A stretch of DNA of 64,000 bases from Saccharomonospora piscinae (GTDB taxonomy: Bacteria > Actinomycetota > Actinomycetes > Mycobacteriales > Pseudonocardiaceae), in the NCBI RefSeq assembly GCF_005862235.1, contig NZ_VCEK01000001.1, positions 62,001-126,000 on the forward strand. Reading direction: 5' to 3'. Positions 27,129 through 38,526 of this stretch are shown one piece after another. The notes under the pieces were generated by a model that saw only the letters and a program-made list of their open reading frames with translations, was not told where the DNA came from and made no database searches. The translations under genes and the position numbers were made by a program. Numbering within the stretch: position 1 is the stretch's first letter; every line of letters begins with the position of its first letter.

Positions 27129-27953
27129 GTGCCGAACCTCTACGCCACCAGCGACCTGCACGTGACGCATCGGGGAAACGAGGGCTTCGTCGACGCGATC
27201 TCCCCCGAGAGCCCCGAGGACTGGCTGATTGTCGCCGGTGACGTGGCCGAGCGCGTCGACGTCGTCGCCGACACCCTCGCGAGGCTGCGGGAACGGTTCG
27301 CGACCGTCGTGTGGGTTCCCGGCAACCACGAGTTGTGGACGACCGCGAACGATCCCGACCAGCGACGCGGGCAGGATCGCTACGAGGAACTCGTGCGCCG
27401 GTGCCGGGCCGTGGACGTGCTGACCCCGGAGGACGAGTTCGCGGTGTGGCCACACGGCGAACGGCCGCTCACGGTGGCGCCCTTGTTCGTGCTCTACGAC
27501 TACAGCTGGCGCACACCCGCCGCGACGGGAGCGCCGCTGGCGGAGGCGATGCGGCAGGCCCGGGAGGCCGGGGTGGTCTGTACCGACGAGTACCTGCTGC
27601 ACCCCGACCCGCACCCGAGCAGGCGGGACTGGTGCGCGCGCAGGCTGGAGATCAGCGAGAAGCGACTCGCCGACATCCCCGACGACCACGGCACGGTGCT
27701 CGTGTCGCACTGGCCGCTGCACCGTCACCCCACGGCGCCGCTCTACTACCCCGAGTTCGCGATGTGGTGCGGCACCGAGGAGACCGCGGACTGGCATCGG
27801 CGCTTCCGGGCCGAGGTCGCCGTGTACGGGCACCTGCACATCCCACGCACCACCCACCAGGACGGCGTGCGCTTCGAGGAGGTCTCGCTCGGCTATCCCC
27901 GTGAGTGGAGCCGCCGTGCGCGGGGAGCGGTGCCGGTGCGGCGGCTGCTGTGA
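27129..27953 (+). CDS. Metallophosphoesterase
   Basis: Calcineurin-like phosphoesterase with the metal ligands in order: SDLHVTH, VAGDVAE, VPGNHELW, a late VSHWPLH and GHLH. The 274-residue soluble protein is of the actinobacterial type often next to phosphopantetheinyl transferases, though none is here. TACCGT at 27116-27121 lies seven bases before the GTG at 27129, which favours that start over the GTG at 27120. The substrate is unknown. Confidence 0.88.
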   Translation: MPNLYATSDLHVTHRGNEGFVDAISPESPEDWLIVAGDVAERVDVVADTLARLRERFATVVWVPGNHELWTTANDPDQRRGQDRYEELVRRCRAVDVLTPEDEFAVWPHGERPLTVAPLFVLYDYSWRTPAATGAPLAEAMRQAREAGVVCTDEYLLHPDPHPSRRDWCARRLEISEKRLADIPDDHGTVLVSHWPLHRHPTAPLYYPEFAMWCGTEETADWHRRFRAEVAVYGHLHIPRTTHQDGVRFEEVSLGYPREWSRRARGAVPVRRLL

Positions 27954-27977
27954 CGCCGGGGGCGCGCGGGCGAACGC

Positions 27978-28865
27978 TCAGCGTGCCGGGCCCGCGCCGC
28001 CGTCCGGCCGGTGCCTGCGCAGGTAGCGCTCGAACTCCGCCGCGAGCTTGTCTCCGCTGTCCTCGTCGAGCACGATCTCCGCGTCACCGCGTTCCTCCAG
28101 GCTGCGCACGTACTCGCTGACCTCGTCGTCCTCGTCGGCCATGTCGGTGACCGTCTGCTGCCACTCCTCGGCCTGCTCGGGCAGCGCGCCCAGCGGGATG
28201 CGGACGTCGAGGACGTCCTCCAGCTTGCGCAGCAGCGCGAGCGTGGCCTTGGGCGAGGGCGGGTGCGACACGTAGTGCGGCACGGCGGCCCACAGCGACA
28301 CGGCGGGCACCCCGGCCCTGACACAGGCGTCCTGGAACACCCCCACGATCCCCGTCGGGCCCTCGTACCGGCTGCGTTCGAGGCCGAACCGGGCGGCGGC
28401 GTCGGCGTCGTAGGCGGTACCGGTGACCGGAACCGGCCGGGTGTGCGCCGTGTCGGCCATGAGCGCACCCAGCGTGACCACCGTGGCGACACCGAGCTGG
28501 TCCACCTGGGTCAGCAGCTCGTCGCAGAACGCCCGCCAGCGCATGTTCGGCTCCGGTCCGTGCACGAGCACGATGTCGCGGTCGTAGCCTTCCGGCCGGC
28601 ACACCACCAGTCTCGTCGTGGGCCATTCGACCCGTCTGGTCACGCCGTCGACCAGCCGTACCGTGGGGCGGCTCACCTGGAAGTCGTAGTAGTCGTCCGG
28701 GTCGATCTCGGTCAGGGGTGTGGCGTCCCAGTTCAGCTGGAGGTGCTCGACGGCCGTGGTGGCCGCGTCACCTGCGTCGTTCCAGCCCTCGAAAGCCAGG
28801 ATCATCACCGGCTTCGGCTCCGAGGTGTCCCGTGTCGTCTCGTCGAAGGGCGTGCTCACGGTCAC
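27978..28865 (-). CDS. PAC2 family protein (Rv2125-like)
   Basis: PAC2 domain protein related to archaeal/eukaryotic proteasome assembly chaperones. The 295-residue product shows the family opening (MILAFEGWNDAGDAAT), VLVHGPEPNMRW and LGALMADTAHTRPVPVTG. In actinobacteria these proteins occur near the proteasome genes, as here, but a role in proteasome assembly is not shown. It corresponds to Rv2125. Confidence 0.9.
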   Translation of the reverse strand: MTVSTPFDETTRDTSEPKPVMILAFEGWNDAGDAATTAVEHLQLNWDATPLTEIDPDDYYDFQVSRPTVRLVDGVTRRVEWPTTRLVVCRPEGYDRDIVLVHGPEPNMRWRAFCDELLTQVDQLGVATVVTLGALMADTAHTRPVPVTGTAYDADAAARFGLERSRYEGPTGIVGVFQDACVRAGVPAVSLWAAVPHYVSHPPSPKATLALLRKLEDVLDVRIPLGALPEQAEEWQQTVTDMADEDDEVSEYVRSLEERGDAEIVLDEDSGDKLAAEFERYLRRHRPDGGAGPAR

Positions 28866-29050
28866 CAGCGTACGGCGCGATGCGGTCGCTCAGGGAATCC
28901 GTCCTGCCCCCACGCCCGGCCCGGGCCCGCCGGGACGGTGTCACCGTAGGCTGTCCGGGGCGCCCGCCCCGTGCCGCCACGACGTCGGCGTGCGGTGTGG
29001 CGGTGCCGGGGCCGGGCGAGTCCGGTCGAGTCGAGTAGCGAGGAGAAGTC

Positions 29051-29737
29051 GTGGGAAGACCGTCCGCTGTGGACGGAGTCGCCGCCGTGCTCTGGGACAT
29101 GGACGGCACGCTCGTCGATTCCGAGAAGTTGTGGGACATCGCTCTGCACGAGGCGGTGGAGCGGCTGGGTGGCACCCTGAGCCCGGCTCAGCGCGCGACG
29201 CTTGTCGGCTCCAACATGGCGGTCACCTGCCGTTTCCTGCTGGAGCTGACCGGAAGCACCGCGGGGGAGGGCGACATCGCCGAGGTCGCCGGGTGGATCC
29301 GCGCGCGCACGGCCACCCTGTTCGCCGACGCGCTCCCGTGGCGCGACGGCGCGCGCGACGCGCTCGTGGCCGTACGTACCGCCGGTGTGCCGTCAGCGCT
29401 GGTGACCTCCACCGAGCGGGAGCTGACCGACCTCGCGCTGCGCACGATCGGGCACGAGATGTTCGACATCACCGTCTGTGGCGACGAGGTGGACGGTCTG
29501 AACAAACCACACCCCGAGCCCTACCTCCGGGCCGCGCGGCTGCTGGGAGTCGACCCTCGGCAGTGCGTCGCCGTGGAGGACTCCCCGGTGGGCGCGGACT
29601 CCGCCACCGCGGCGGGGTGCACCGTGCTCGTCGTCCCCAACGACGTCTCCGTGCCCGGGGGGCCGCGCCGGTCGTTTCGCGATTCGCTGGTGGGCTTCGA
29701 CCTGCCCGCGCTGGCGGAGCTGGCGCGGGCAGGGTGA
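29051..29737 (+). CDS. HAD-superfamily hydrolase
   Basis: Sugar-phosphate-type HAD phosphatase (subfamily IA): motif I DMDGTLVDS with nucleophile Asp16 and Asp18, motif II VTSTERE, motif III Lys in GLNKPHPEPY and motif IV VEDSPVGADSA; a helical cap lies between. 228 residues. GAGGAGAA precedes the GTG start. It lies between PAC2 and the his genes, as in the mycobacterial region, but the substrate is unknown. Confidence 0.9.
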   Translation: MGRPSAVDGVAAVLWDMDGTLVDSEKLWDIALHEAVERLGGTLSPAQRATLVGSNMAVTCRFLLELTGSTAGEGDIAEVAGWIRARTATLFADALPWRDGARDALVAVRTAGVPSALVTSTERELTDLALRTIGHEMFDITVCGDEVDGLNKPHPEPYLRAARLLGVDPRQCVAVEDSPVGADSATAAGCTVLVVPNDVSVPGGPRRSFRDSLVGFDLPALAELARAG

Positions 29738-29744
29738 CGCGCGC

Positions 29745-30548
29745 TCAGCCGAGGAGGTCCTCGGGGATGTCCGCCCGCTTCGTGCCCACGAGCGCCACGT
29801 AGTTCAGCGGCTCGCCGCGGACGTCGAGCCGGTGCCGGTAGCGCTGTGAGGTGCGAACGCGCAACAGCCCGGCCTCGGTGCAGCGCGAGACGAGCCGCGC
29901 GAAGCCCGAGGTGTCGGCCTCCGAGAGGAACCGGTCCTTGATGGTGAACGCGATCCAGCCGCCCTCGGCGACGAGGTTGAAGGCCGCGCGGAAGGCCGAG
30001 GGCGGGATGTCGCCGTAGCCGAGTGCGGCCACGCAGGCCAGCGCGGTGAACCGTGGCGCGGCCAGCGCCGCCCGCTCCGGCTCGGCGAGGGCGGTCATGT
30101 CCACGACGTGGTAGGCGTCGTAGACCTCGGGCCGGTCCCGCAGGGCCGCGGCCCTGGCTTCGGGGAGGATGTCCACGCCGACCAGCTCCCCGGCTCCGAC
30201 CGTGCGGAGCTGCTCGCCGACGAGGCCGTTGCCCGCGCCGAGGTCGAGCACCCGCAGCGAGTGCGCTGCGACACCGTCGCGCTGGAGTTCCTCTTTCAGC
30301 AACTTGGCGACCACGTCGGGAGAACGGCAGTCGAGAAGATCGTGGAAAAGATGCTCGTACAACCCCGGAATGGAGAAAATGCGCCGGTAGTCGTGGAACC
30401 GAATGCGTTGCCATGCCCCGTCGGCGAACACGGAACAGTACTCGGCGTCCTGGTCGATGTGCTCCACGTCGTCCGGCAGCCGCACGTCACGGTGCAGCCG
30501 CACGGGCCGGGAGGCCACGTCGCCGTTCGGTAACCCACCGTTTTCCAT
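29745..30548 (-). CDS. SAM-dependent methyltransferase
   Basis: Class I methyltransferase with motif [16 protein letters not shown] near residue 100, [13 protein letters not shown] for the acidic loop, and [14 protein letters not shown] downstream. The 267-residue product starts at ATG 30548 after AAAGG. The N-terminal 85 residues are specific. The long 5' region to 30700 is shared with the divergent hisE. The substrate is unknown. Confidence 0.85.
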   Translation of the reverse strand: MENGGLPNGDVASRPVRLHRDVRLPDDVEHIDQDAEYCSVFADGAWQRIRFHDYRRIFSIPGLYEHLFHDLLDCRSPDVVAKLLKEELQRDGVAAHSLRVLDLGAGNGLVGEQLRTVGAGELVGVDILPEARAAALRDRPEVYDAYHVVDMTALAEPERAALAAPRFTALACVAALGYGDIPPSAFRAAFNLVAEGGWIAFTIKDRFLSEADTSGFARLVSRCTEAGLLRVRTSQRYRHRLDVRGEPLNYVALVGTKRADIPEDLLG

Positions 30549-30699
30549 ACCACGACCTTTCTGTTGCCGCGTGCCGAAGGATCGGAATTCAGCACAGTGG
30601 ATTCCGTCACCGAAGTCAACCGCGACGAGTGTGGTGTTGTTCCGCGCCGGGGCCGGGCCGCCCGACGGGAAAGGGCCACCGGATGCGAGGATCGGTGTC

Positions 30700-30963
30700 G
30701 TGAAGACCTTCGACGAGCTGTACGCCGAGCTGACCGAGCGGGCCCGCACCCGACCCGAGGGGTCGGGAACCGTCGAGGCGCTGGCGGCCGGAGTTCATGC
30801 CCAGGGCAAGAAGGTCCTGGAAGAGGCGGGCGAGGTGTGGATCGCCGCCGAGCACGAGTCGGACGAGCGGCTGGCCGAGGAGATCTCCCAACTGCTGTAC
30901 CGGATTCAGGTGCTGATGCTGGGCCGGGGCGTCACGCTCGACGACGTCTACCGGCACCTGTGA
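30700..30963 (+). CDS. hisE: Phosphoribosyl-ATP pyrophosphohydrolase
   Basis: HisE hydrolyses phosphoribosyl-ATP to phosphoribosyl-AMP, step two of histidine synthesis. The 87-residue MazG-like protein has the metal-binding [14 protein letters not shown] and [17 protein letters not shown] 30700 ([11 protein letters not shown]) gives the normal actinobacterial length. hisG, encoding step one, follows after a 126-bp gap. Confidence 0.95.
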   Translation: MKTFDELYAELTERARTRPEGSGTVEALAAGVHAQGKKVLEEAGEVWIAAEHESDERLAEEISQLLYRIQVLMLGRGVTLDDVYRHL

Positions 30964-31017
30964 GTGCCATCTCGTGAAACCGGGTGGCGCCGCGCGCCGG
31001 AAACCGGTGAAGTGAAC

Positions 31018-31047
31018 GGTGCGCGGGACGCGGGTCCCGGACGCACC
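31018..31047 (+). terminator. Hairpin in the hisE-hisG gap
   Basis: GGTGCG plus GGGAC pairs with GTCCC plus CGCACC around GCGG, with small bulges, followed by AATT. It may terminate or attenuate transcription before hisG. A tandem CACACTGC repeat (starting near 31053) and a strong GAGGAAGGA ribosome binding site follow. Confidence 0.55.
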
Positions 31048-31089
31048 AATTCCACACTGCCACACTGCCACGTGAGGAAGGACATCACC

Positions 31090-31935
31090 ATGCTGCGGGT
31101 CGCGGTGCCCAACAAGGGTGCGCTGGCGGGACCGTCGTCGGACATGCTCGGTGAGGCGGGCTACCGGCAGCGACATGAACAGCGCGACCTCACGGTGCTC
31201 GACCAGGTCAACGAGGTCGAGTTCTTCTTCCTGCGGCCCAAGGACATCCCGATCTACGTGGGGTCGGGGGAGCTGGACCTCGGCATCACCGGGCGCGATC
31301 TCGCGCTGGACTCCGGGGCGCCGGTGGAGGAGACGCTGTCCCTCGGGTTCGGCGGCTCCACGTTCCGCTACGCCGCACCGAAGGGCCGGGACTGGACGGT
31401 GGGCGACCTGCGGGGCAGGCGGCTGGCGACGTCGTACCCGAGACTCGTGCGCGACGACCTGGCACGGCACGGCGTCGAGGCCGAGGTCATCCGGCTGGAC
31501 GGTGCCGTGGAGATCTCGGTACAGCTCGGGGTGGCCGACGCCATCGCCGACGTGGTGGGCTCGGGGCGCACGCTGCGTCAGCACGACCTCGTCGCGTTCG
31601 GCGATCCCATCTGCGTGTCCGAGGCGGTACTCGTCCACCGGGCCGGCTCGCAGCCCTCGCGGCCGAGGGACCAGCTCGCGGCGCGGTTGCAGGGTGTCGT
31701 GTTCGCGCAGCAGTACATGATGCTCGACTACGACTGCCCACGAGAGCTGTTGCAGAAGGCCATCGCCATCACGCCCGGTCTCGAGTCGCCGACGGTCGCG
31801 CCGCTGGCCCACGACGACTGGGTGGCCGTGCGCGCGATGGTGTCACGCAAGCAGGTCAACGCGGTCATGGACGAGCTGGCCGCCGTCGGAGCGCGAGCGG
31901 TGCTGGCCTCCGACATCCGTTCCTGCCGGCTCTGA
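31090..31935 (+). CDS. hisG: ATP phosphoribosyltransferase (long form)
   Basis: HisG joins ATP and PRPP in the first, feedback-regulated step of histidine synthesis. The 281-residue chain is the long form: catalytic lobes ([45 protein letters not shown]) and a C-terminal ACT-like regulatory domain (from about 210), so no HisZ is needed. ATG 31090 follows GAGGAAGGA. A hairpin between hisE and hisG may set its level. Confidence 0.96.
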   Translation: MLRVAVPNKGALAGPSSDMLGEAGYRQRHEQRDLTVLDQVNEVEFFFLRPKDIPIYVGSGELDLGITGRDLALDSGAPVEETLSLGFGGSTFRYAAPKGRDWTVGDLRGRRLATSYPRLVRDDLARHGVEAEVIRLDGAVEISVQLGVADAIADVVGSGRTLRQHDLVAFGDPICVSEAVLVHRAGSQPSRPRDQLAARLQGVVFAQQYMMLDYDCPRELLQKAIAITPGLESPTVAPLAHDDWVAVRAMVSRKQVNAVMDELAAVGARAVLASDIRSCRL

Positions 31936-31948
31936 GGTGGGCGCGGGC

Positions 31949-32878
31949 TCAGTTCGGGCGGTGGCGTTTCGGCAGCAGGTCGTAGAGCCTGCGGCGGGAG
32001 CCGCTGTCGTTGGCCGAGCGGGCGCTCGACACGTCAGCGATGAAGTCCTCAAACACGAAGTCCTGCTCGGGCGGGTTCGGCGGAGTCGCCTCGGCGGCCG
32101 TCGCGGTGTCGAGCACCCGCGCGATCTCGTGGAACGCCGCCGCCTGTGCCGTCTCGGGGGCGAACGTGGTGACGGGCACGCCCCGGGAGCCCGCCTCGTT
32201 GACGACCACCCCGAGCGGGACGTGGGCGAGCACGGGGATGCCCATGTTCTGTAGCTCCCGCAGCGCCGCCGCGGCGTAGGCGGAGAGTGGGCGCCGGTAG
32301 AGCCCGGGCACGAGCCCGTAGTAGGTGACCGGTGGCCGTCCCACCGCCGACTCCAGGTAGCTGATCTGCTCGCGCATCAGCCGCAGCGCGCGGATGCTCG
32401 TGCGGTCCGGCTGCACCGGGATCAGCACTCCGTGGCTCGCCACCAGCGCGTTGTTGGTCAGCACGTCCAGCGCGGGCGGGCAGTCGATGACCACGTGGTC
32501 GTAGCCCGCGAACTGGATCACCCGCGCGAGCTGCCATCCCGGCACCCGGAACTGGTCCAACCGCCGCACCAGGTCGAACATCCCCGGCGAGGTCGGCAGC
32601 ACGTCGAACGCACCACCCCGTCCCACGTTGCACCTCGGGTGCGAGACCACCAGTTCCTCCACCGGACCGCGCCACGCCTTGGTCAGCGCCTTCGCGAGGC
32701 TCGGCGCCTCGGGCGGCGGTTCGGGCAGCCCCAGCATCTCGGTCGTGGCGTGTCCCTGCGGGTCGAGGTCGATGAGGAGCACCCTCCGGCCCCGCTCGGC
32801 CAGGGCGGCGGCGGCACCCACGCTCAGCGCCGTCTTGCCGACCCCGCCCTTCTGGTTGACCACCGAGGTGATCTGCAC
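31949..32878 (-). CDS. ParA-family ATPase, orphan
   Basis: Deviant Walker A KGGVGKT at residues 10-16, LLIDLDPQGHAT and VIDCPPALDVLTNNAL define a ParA/Soj-type MinD-like ATPase of 309 residues. No ParB gene or parS-like site is nearby, so it is not part of a visible segregation cassette. The C-terminal 45 residues are charged. It may position a protein complex, but its partner is unknown. Confidence 0.88.
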   Translation of the reverse strand: MQITSVVNQKGGVGKTALSVGAAAALAERGRRVLLIDLDPQGHATTEMLGLPEPPPEAPSLAKALTKAWRGPVEELVVSHPRCNVGRGGAFDVLPTSPGMFDLVRRLDQFRVPGWQLARVIQFAGYDHVVIDCPPALDVLTNNALVASHGVLIPVQPDRTSIRALRLMREQISYLESAVGRPPVTYYGLVPGLYRRPLSAYAAAALRELQNMGIPVLAHVPLGVVVNEAGSRGVPVTTFAPETAQAAAFHEIARVLDTATAAEATPPNPPEQDFVFEDFIADVSSARSANDSGSRRRLYDLLPKRHRPN

Positions 32879-32997
32879 AGTGCCCAGCTCCCGTCTCGTG
32901 GTTTGCGAGCAGGGTAGTGGATCAACGACGCCGCGTCAGTCACGGTCTCGTCGCGAGTCGGACGCGCATCGGCGTGACCAGCGCGGGAAGGACCGGC

Positions 32998-33807
32998 TCA
33001 CCGGGGTCGCACGAGCAGCGCCTGCGTGCCGAAGGCCACCGTGCCCCCGGCGTCCGACAGCGTGCTCCGTGCCGTGCCCACGCCGCGCGGACCGACGGAG
33101 GTCTCGGCGGCCATGCCGATCCACTCGCCCTCGGGCTCCCGCAGCAGATGCACGGTGAGTTCCGAGTTGATGAACAGCCACCGGGTGGGATCGAGCACGT
33201 TCGACACGCCGCTGCCCGAGTCCGCGATCGCGAACAGCCGCTGCCACGGGCTCGGCACCTCGTCGTCGACGAGCGCGACCCGCTGCCTGGCCCACACGGC
33301 GCTGGGGCCGGGCCCCGCCACGTCGCCGCGCGCCACGCGCCACTCGACGGCGTCGAGGTAGCCGCCGAGCCACGCCTCGGGCCAAGAGGCCCGGGGGCAC
33401 TCGTCGGCCGTCGGCCCCGACGGTCCGTCGGCCGTGGCGGCCTCCCGGGTGTCCGTGCCGGCCAGGCGCCACGCCGACGCGACGGCCACGGTGCGGTCAC
33501 CGGCCGCGAGCCGGGCCGACACCAGCTCCACCGACCGGCCGGGACGCGAGACCTGCGCCGACACGGTCAGTTCGGTCAGCGGGGCGGGGCCGAGGATCTC
33601 CACCGTCACCCTGGCGAGTCGCTTGCCGCCGTCGGCCAGCCGCTCCAGCTCCCGCACCAGCAGGGCCGACGGCGGCCCGAAGTGCTGGGCGTCGGGCGAC
33701 CACGGACCGGCGGTGTGGTGCGTGGGCAGGTACCGGCCTGGCCCGCGGGACTGGTAGAACGCCGGAAACGCCGACGATGCCGACGATGCCGCCAACGACT
33801 CAGTCAC
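32998..33807 (-). CDS. Thioesterase-like (TesB-type double hotdog) protein
   Basis: The 269-residue protein has the arrangement of acyl-CoA thioesterase-like (TesB) proteins: an N-terminal hotdog with HTAGPWSPDAQHFGPPSALL and a C-terminal hotdog with the late SELTVHLLREPEG and WIGMAAETSVGPRGVG. Substrate unknown. GTG 33807 has AAGGAG upstream; a GTG at 33819 is the alternative. It starts just after the RecB-like gene ends, so the two are co-transcribed. Confidence 0.75.
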   Translation of the reverse strand: MTESLAASSASSAFPAFYQSRGPGRYLPTHHTAGPWSPDAQHFGPPSALLVRELERLADGGKRLARVTVEILGPAPLTELTVSAQVSRPGRSVELVSARLAAGDRTVAVASAWRLAGTDTREAATADGPSGPTADECPRASWPEAWLGGYLDAVEWRVARGDVAGPGPSAVWARQRVALVDDEVPSPWQRLFAIADSGSGVSNVLDPTRWLFINSELTVHLLREPEGEWIGMAAETSVGPRGVGTARSTLSDAGGTVAFGTQALLVRPR

Positions 33808-33835
33808 CGTGTCCTGCACTCCTTCCACCGCGCGC

Positions 33836-34738
33836 TCAGTCGGCACGGTCCAACAGCGACTCCTCGCCCGGGTCGGGCTCGGGCCAGCCCGGATACTCGG
33901 GCGGGGTTCCTCCGAACGACGGGCACAGCGCCTGGTGGGAGCACCAGCCGCACAACTTGCTCGGGCTGGGCCGGAAGTCACCGGTGCGGCCCGCCTTCAG
34001 AATGGCCTGCCAGATGGCCTCCAGCGTGCGCTCGAAGCGAGCGAGCTCAGGCTCGTCCGGTGTATAGGCCAGCTCCTGACCGTCCCTCAGGTAAAGCAGC
34101 TTGAGCTGGCGGGGCACGATGCCGCGAAGCCGCCACAGCACCACGGCGTAGAACTTCATCTGGAACAGGGCCTTGGCCTCGCCGATCTGTCTCGGCGCCG
34201 CCCCGGTCTTGTAGTCCACGACCCGGATCTCGCCGGTGGGCGCGACGTCGAGGCGGTCGATGTAGCCGCGCAGCAGCACGCCCGAGCCCAGTTCGGTCTC
34301 CACATGCAGTTCGCACGCCTCCGGGTCGAGCCTGCGCGGGTCCTCCAGCGCGAAGTACGAGTCGAGGAGTGTCTCGGCGGAGCGGAACCACTCCGCGAGT
34401 TCGTCGCCCGATCCCGCGTCGTCGAACAGCTCCATCCACTCCGGACACTCCTCGGAGAGCTGGGACCAGGTGGGCCGCAGCAGATCCCTGGCGCGGTCGG
34501 GCGTGCGCTCGGCCCGGTCCAGCGCGAACACCCGCTCCAGCACCGAGTGGACGAGCGTGCCGCGTACCTGCGCTCGCGTGGGCGTCTCGGGCAGCCGGTC
34601 CACGGCGCGGAACCGGTAGAGCAGCGGGCACTGCTTGAAGTCGCTGGCCCGCGACGGGGACAGCGCCGGGCGGCGCGTCGCCCCGCCGGTCGGCCGGGGG
34701 GCGGGCGCGGTGCCGGTGGTCGTGCTGCCGTTCGCCAT
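33836..34738 (-). CDS. RecB-family PD-(D/E)XK nuclease with Fe-S cysteines (Rv2119-like)
   Basis: The nuclease core shows GYIDRLD and VVDYKTG, the D and D-x-K residues of the RecB family. Cys37 (FKQCPLLYRF) and the C-terminal CGWCSHQALC provide four cysteines typical of a 4Fe-4S cluster, as in AddB and Cas4. 300 residues, single domain without helicase. It matches Rv2119 beside trmI. Biological role unknown; a repair function is inferred. Confidence 0.9.
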   Translation of the reverse strand: MANGSTTTGTAPAPRPTGGATRRPALSPSRASDFKQCPLLYRFRAVDRLPETPTRAQVRGTLVHSVLERVFALDRAERTPDRARDLLRPTWSQLSEECPEWMELFDDAGSGDELAEWFRSAETLLDSYFALEDPRRLDPEACELHVETELGSGVLLRGYIDRLDVAPTGEIRVVDYKTGAAPRQIGEAKALFQMKFYAVVLWRLRGIVPRQLKLLYLRDGQELAYTPDEPELARFERTLEAIWQAILKAGRTGDFRPSPSKLCGWCSHQALCPSFGGTPPEYPGWPEPDPGEESLLDRAD

Positions 34739-34902
34739 GCCGGGCAGCGTAACGGCATCCCACGACAGCTCGGTGCGGCCCGTGGCGGGCGGTGTGTCGG
34801 CCGACGTCGTCCCCGCGTCCCCGTCGCGGGCCCGGCCGCGGTCGACACACGGGCACGCGGGAGGTCACGGGCTTCTGACACGGCACGTTCTACCCTCGAC
34901 GG

Positions 34903-36988
<2,086 letters not shown>

Positions 36989-36996
36989 CGCCGGTT

Positions 36997-37021
36997 GGAG
37001 CCTCAGCCCCGCTGGGGCTCC
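36997..37021. terminator. Bidirectional terminator after trmI
   Basis: GGAGCC plus CAGC pairs with GCTG plus GGCTCC around CCC, with one mismatch. It overlaps the last codons of the convergent membrane protein gene. Confidence 0.7.
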
Positions 37022-37473
37022 AGTGTCCTGATGCACCAGTCGCCGCCCGCGTTCTCGGCGACGAGGTCGAACGGCGCCTCCTGGCCCATCATCTTCATGG
37101 TCACCGGGATCCGCGCGGTGTCGTCGTCGATGGTGACCTCGCCCGCCCGCTCCATCGTCATGTCGCCGGTCTCGCCGGGGTCCACCTCCCCGTCGATGTC
37201 GCCGCAGGACACATCGGCCAGCGCGGTCGCGTCCCGGTCGTTGAGGGCGGTGACGGCCGTGTCGGCGAGTTCGGCGACCTGATCCTCGTCGTCGCCGCCA
37301 CCGAGTGTCAGGGTCAGGGTGACGACGCCGCCGACCACCACCGCGGCGGCGATGCCGAGACCGAGAAACAGTTTGGTCCGCTTCCGTCCCGTGGTGGTCT
37401 CGTGGCCGGACGTGGGTGGCTGGGCCGCCTGGTCCTGCTGCCGGTTCGGGTCAGCGGGTGGTTCCGTTGTCAT
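37003..37473 (-). CDS. Single-pass membrane protein with extracytoplasmic Cys-containing domain
   Basis: The 156-residue product has a Gln/Pro-rich cytoplasmic start, one membrane helix (about 34-58, FLGLGIAAAVVVGGVVTL) and an external domain with two cysteines (DVSCGD, WCIRTL), probably disulfide-bonded. It resembles DUF4878-type lipoprotein folds. The sequence DEDQVAELADTAVTALNDRD aligns with the next gene's DKDQVEQLADDFVTAVTNRD, so the pair are tandem paralogs. Confidence 0.7.
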   Translation of the reverse strand: MTTEPPADPNRQQDQAAQPPTSGHETTTGRKRTKLFLGLGIAAAVVVGGVVTLTLTLGGGDDEDQVAELADTAVTALNDRDATALADVSCGDIDGEVDPGETGDMTMERAGEVTIDDDTARIPVTMKMMGQEAPFDLVAENAGGDWCIRTLEPQRG

Positions 37474-37530
37474 CGGTGACCTCGGTTTCTGTCGTGGGCT
37501 GCGGTGGTCGGTCCGGCGTCGTGGCCGGGA

Positions 37531-38184
37531 TCACGTCTGGGGAGGTCCGACGCACCAGGACCCGTCCTGCTTCCTGGCGGGAAGAGTGGCGGACTGGCTG
37601 CCCTGCGCCCCCTGCGTGACCTTGATCGGGATGGTGCCGGAGTCGCCGTCGACGGTCACCTCACCATCCCTGCTGACCTCGAAGCCCTCGGGAATGTCCG
37701 TGGGATCGAGCTGTTGCCCCTGGCCGTCTGTGCAGGTCACCTCGGCCGCGAGATCGGGGTCGCGGTTGGTGACGGCGGTGACGAAATCGTCCGCGAGCTG
37801 CTCCACCTGATCCTTGTCGCTACCGCCGCTGGTGAGGAACAGGACGAGTGCCACGGCACCACCGATGAGGACCACGGCCCCGATGGCGATGCCGACGATC
37901 AGTCCCGTCTTCTTCTTGGGCGGTGGCGCGCCCGGGCCCCCGAAGCCGGGCTGACCGTACTGTCCCGCACCCGGCGCTCCTGGCCCACCCGGGTATGCGC
38001 CCGGCTGCTGGGGTTGCTGCGGATAGGGCTGCTGGGGCAGCGGGCCCGAGCCCGCGTACCCGGGATGGGGTTGCTGGGGCTGCTGGGGATGGTGCGGCTG
38101 CTGGCCCCAGCCCTGCGGCTGCTGACCGTACGGGCCCGGCTGCCCGGGCTGGCCCGGTTGGCCCGGTTGTGGTGGGTACGTCAT
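37531..38184 (-). CDS. Pro/Gln/Gly-rich membrane protein, paralog of its neighbour
   Basis: Residues 1-95 are repeats of PGQP, QQP and PQQPY, followed by a KKK stop-transfer and one membrane helix (GLIVGIAIGAVVLIGGAVAL) and an external domain with two cysteines (VTCTDG, SWCVGP) related to the product at 37003-37473. GGGGAG precedes the ATG. Possibly a cell-envelope protein; no enzyme motif is seen. Confidence 0.72.
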   Translation of the reverse strand: MTYPPQPGQPGQPGQPGPYGQQPQGWGQQPHHPQQPQQPHPGYAGSGPLPQQPYPQQPQQPGAYPGGPGAPGAGQYGQPGFGGPGAPPPKKKTGLIVGIAIGAVVLIGGAVALVLFLTSGGSDKDQVEQLADDFVTAVTNRDPDLAAEVTCTDGQGQQLDPTDIPEGFEVSRDGEVTVDGDSGTIPIKVTQGAQGSQSATLPARKQDGSWCVGPPQT

Positions 38185-38324
38185 GGTTCTCCCCTTCCTC
38201 GGCGCGCCTGTGGTGTTCGACTCCGGAGCACGTCGTCCGGTTCCCGCCGTCGAACGGAGTGATCGTAGAGGGAGTCGGGGCGCGTGTATCGCACCCTCTC
38301 GGGTGGCGGCGGGCCCGTGTGCCG

Positions 38325-38370
38325 CACAGTGAACCCGGTGACTCGTCACGCACCGTCACCAAACACTGTG
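38325..38370. promoter_or_regulatory. Nested inverted repeat upstream of mpa
   Basis: CACAGTG (38325) pairs with CACTGTG (38364), enclosing GGTGAC (38337) with GTCACC (38355); inside, GTGAC-TC-GTCAC forms another dyad (38338-38349). The rest of the 342-bp gap between the membrane protein gene and mpa shows no gene. The structure could be a regulator site or the end of a divergent transcript. Confidence 0.5.
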
Positions 38371-38526
38371 GCATGCGGATGAACGCGGCGTCCCGGAGTC
38401 GGGGGGAGTCTCAGCGGGTACTCCGCCGCAACCGGGCGACGCGCCGATTCTGTCACGCAGATAGGGCTTTTCATGTCGGTGATCGCCGGTACCGTGGGAA
38501 GAAATGCATTCCGAGGAGGTGCCGAA

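Noticed and set aside
31949-32878. ParABS partition locus
   Set aside because: No ParB gene and no parS-like palindrome are near this ParA-type gene.
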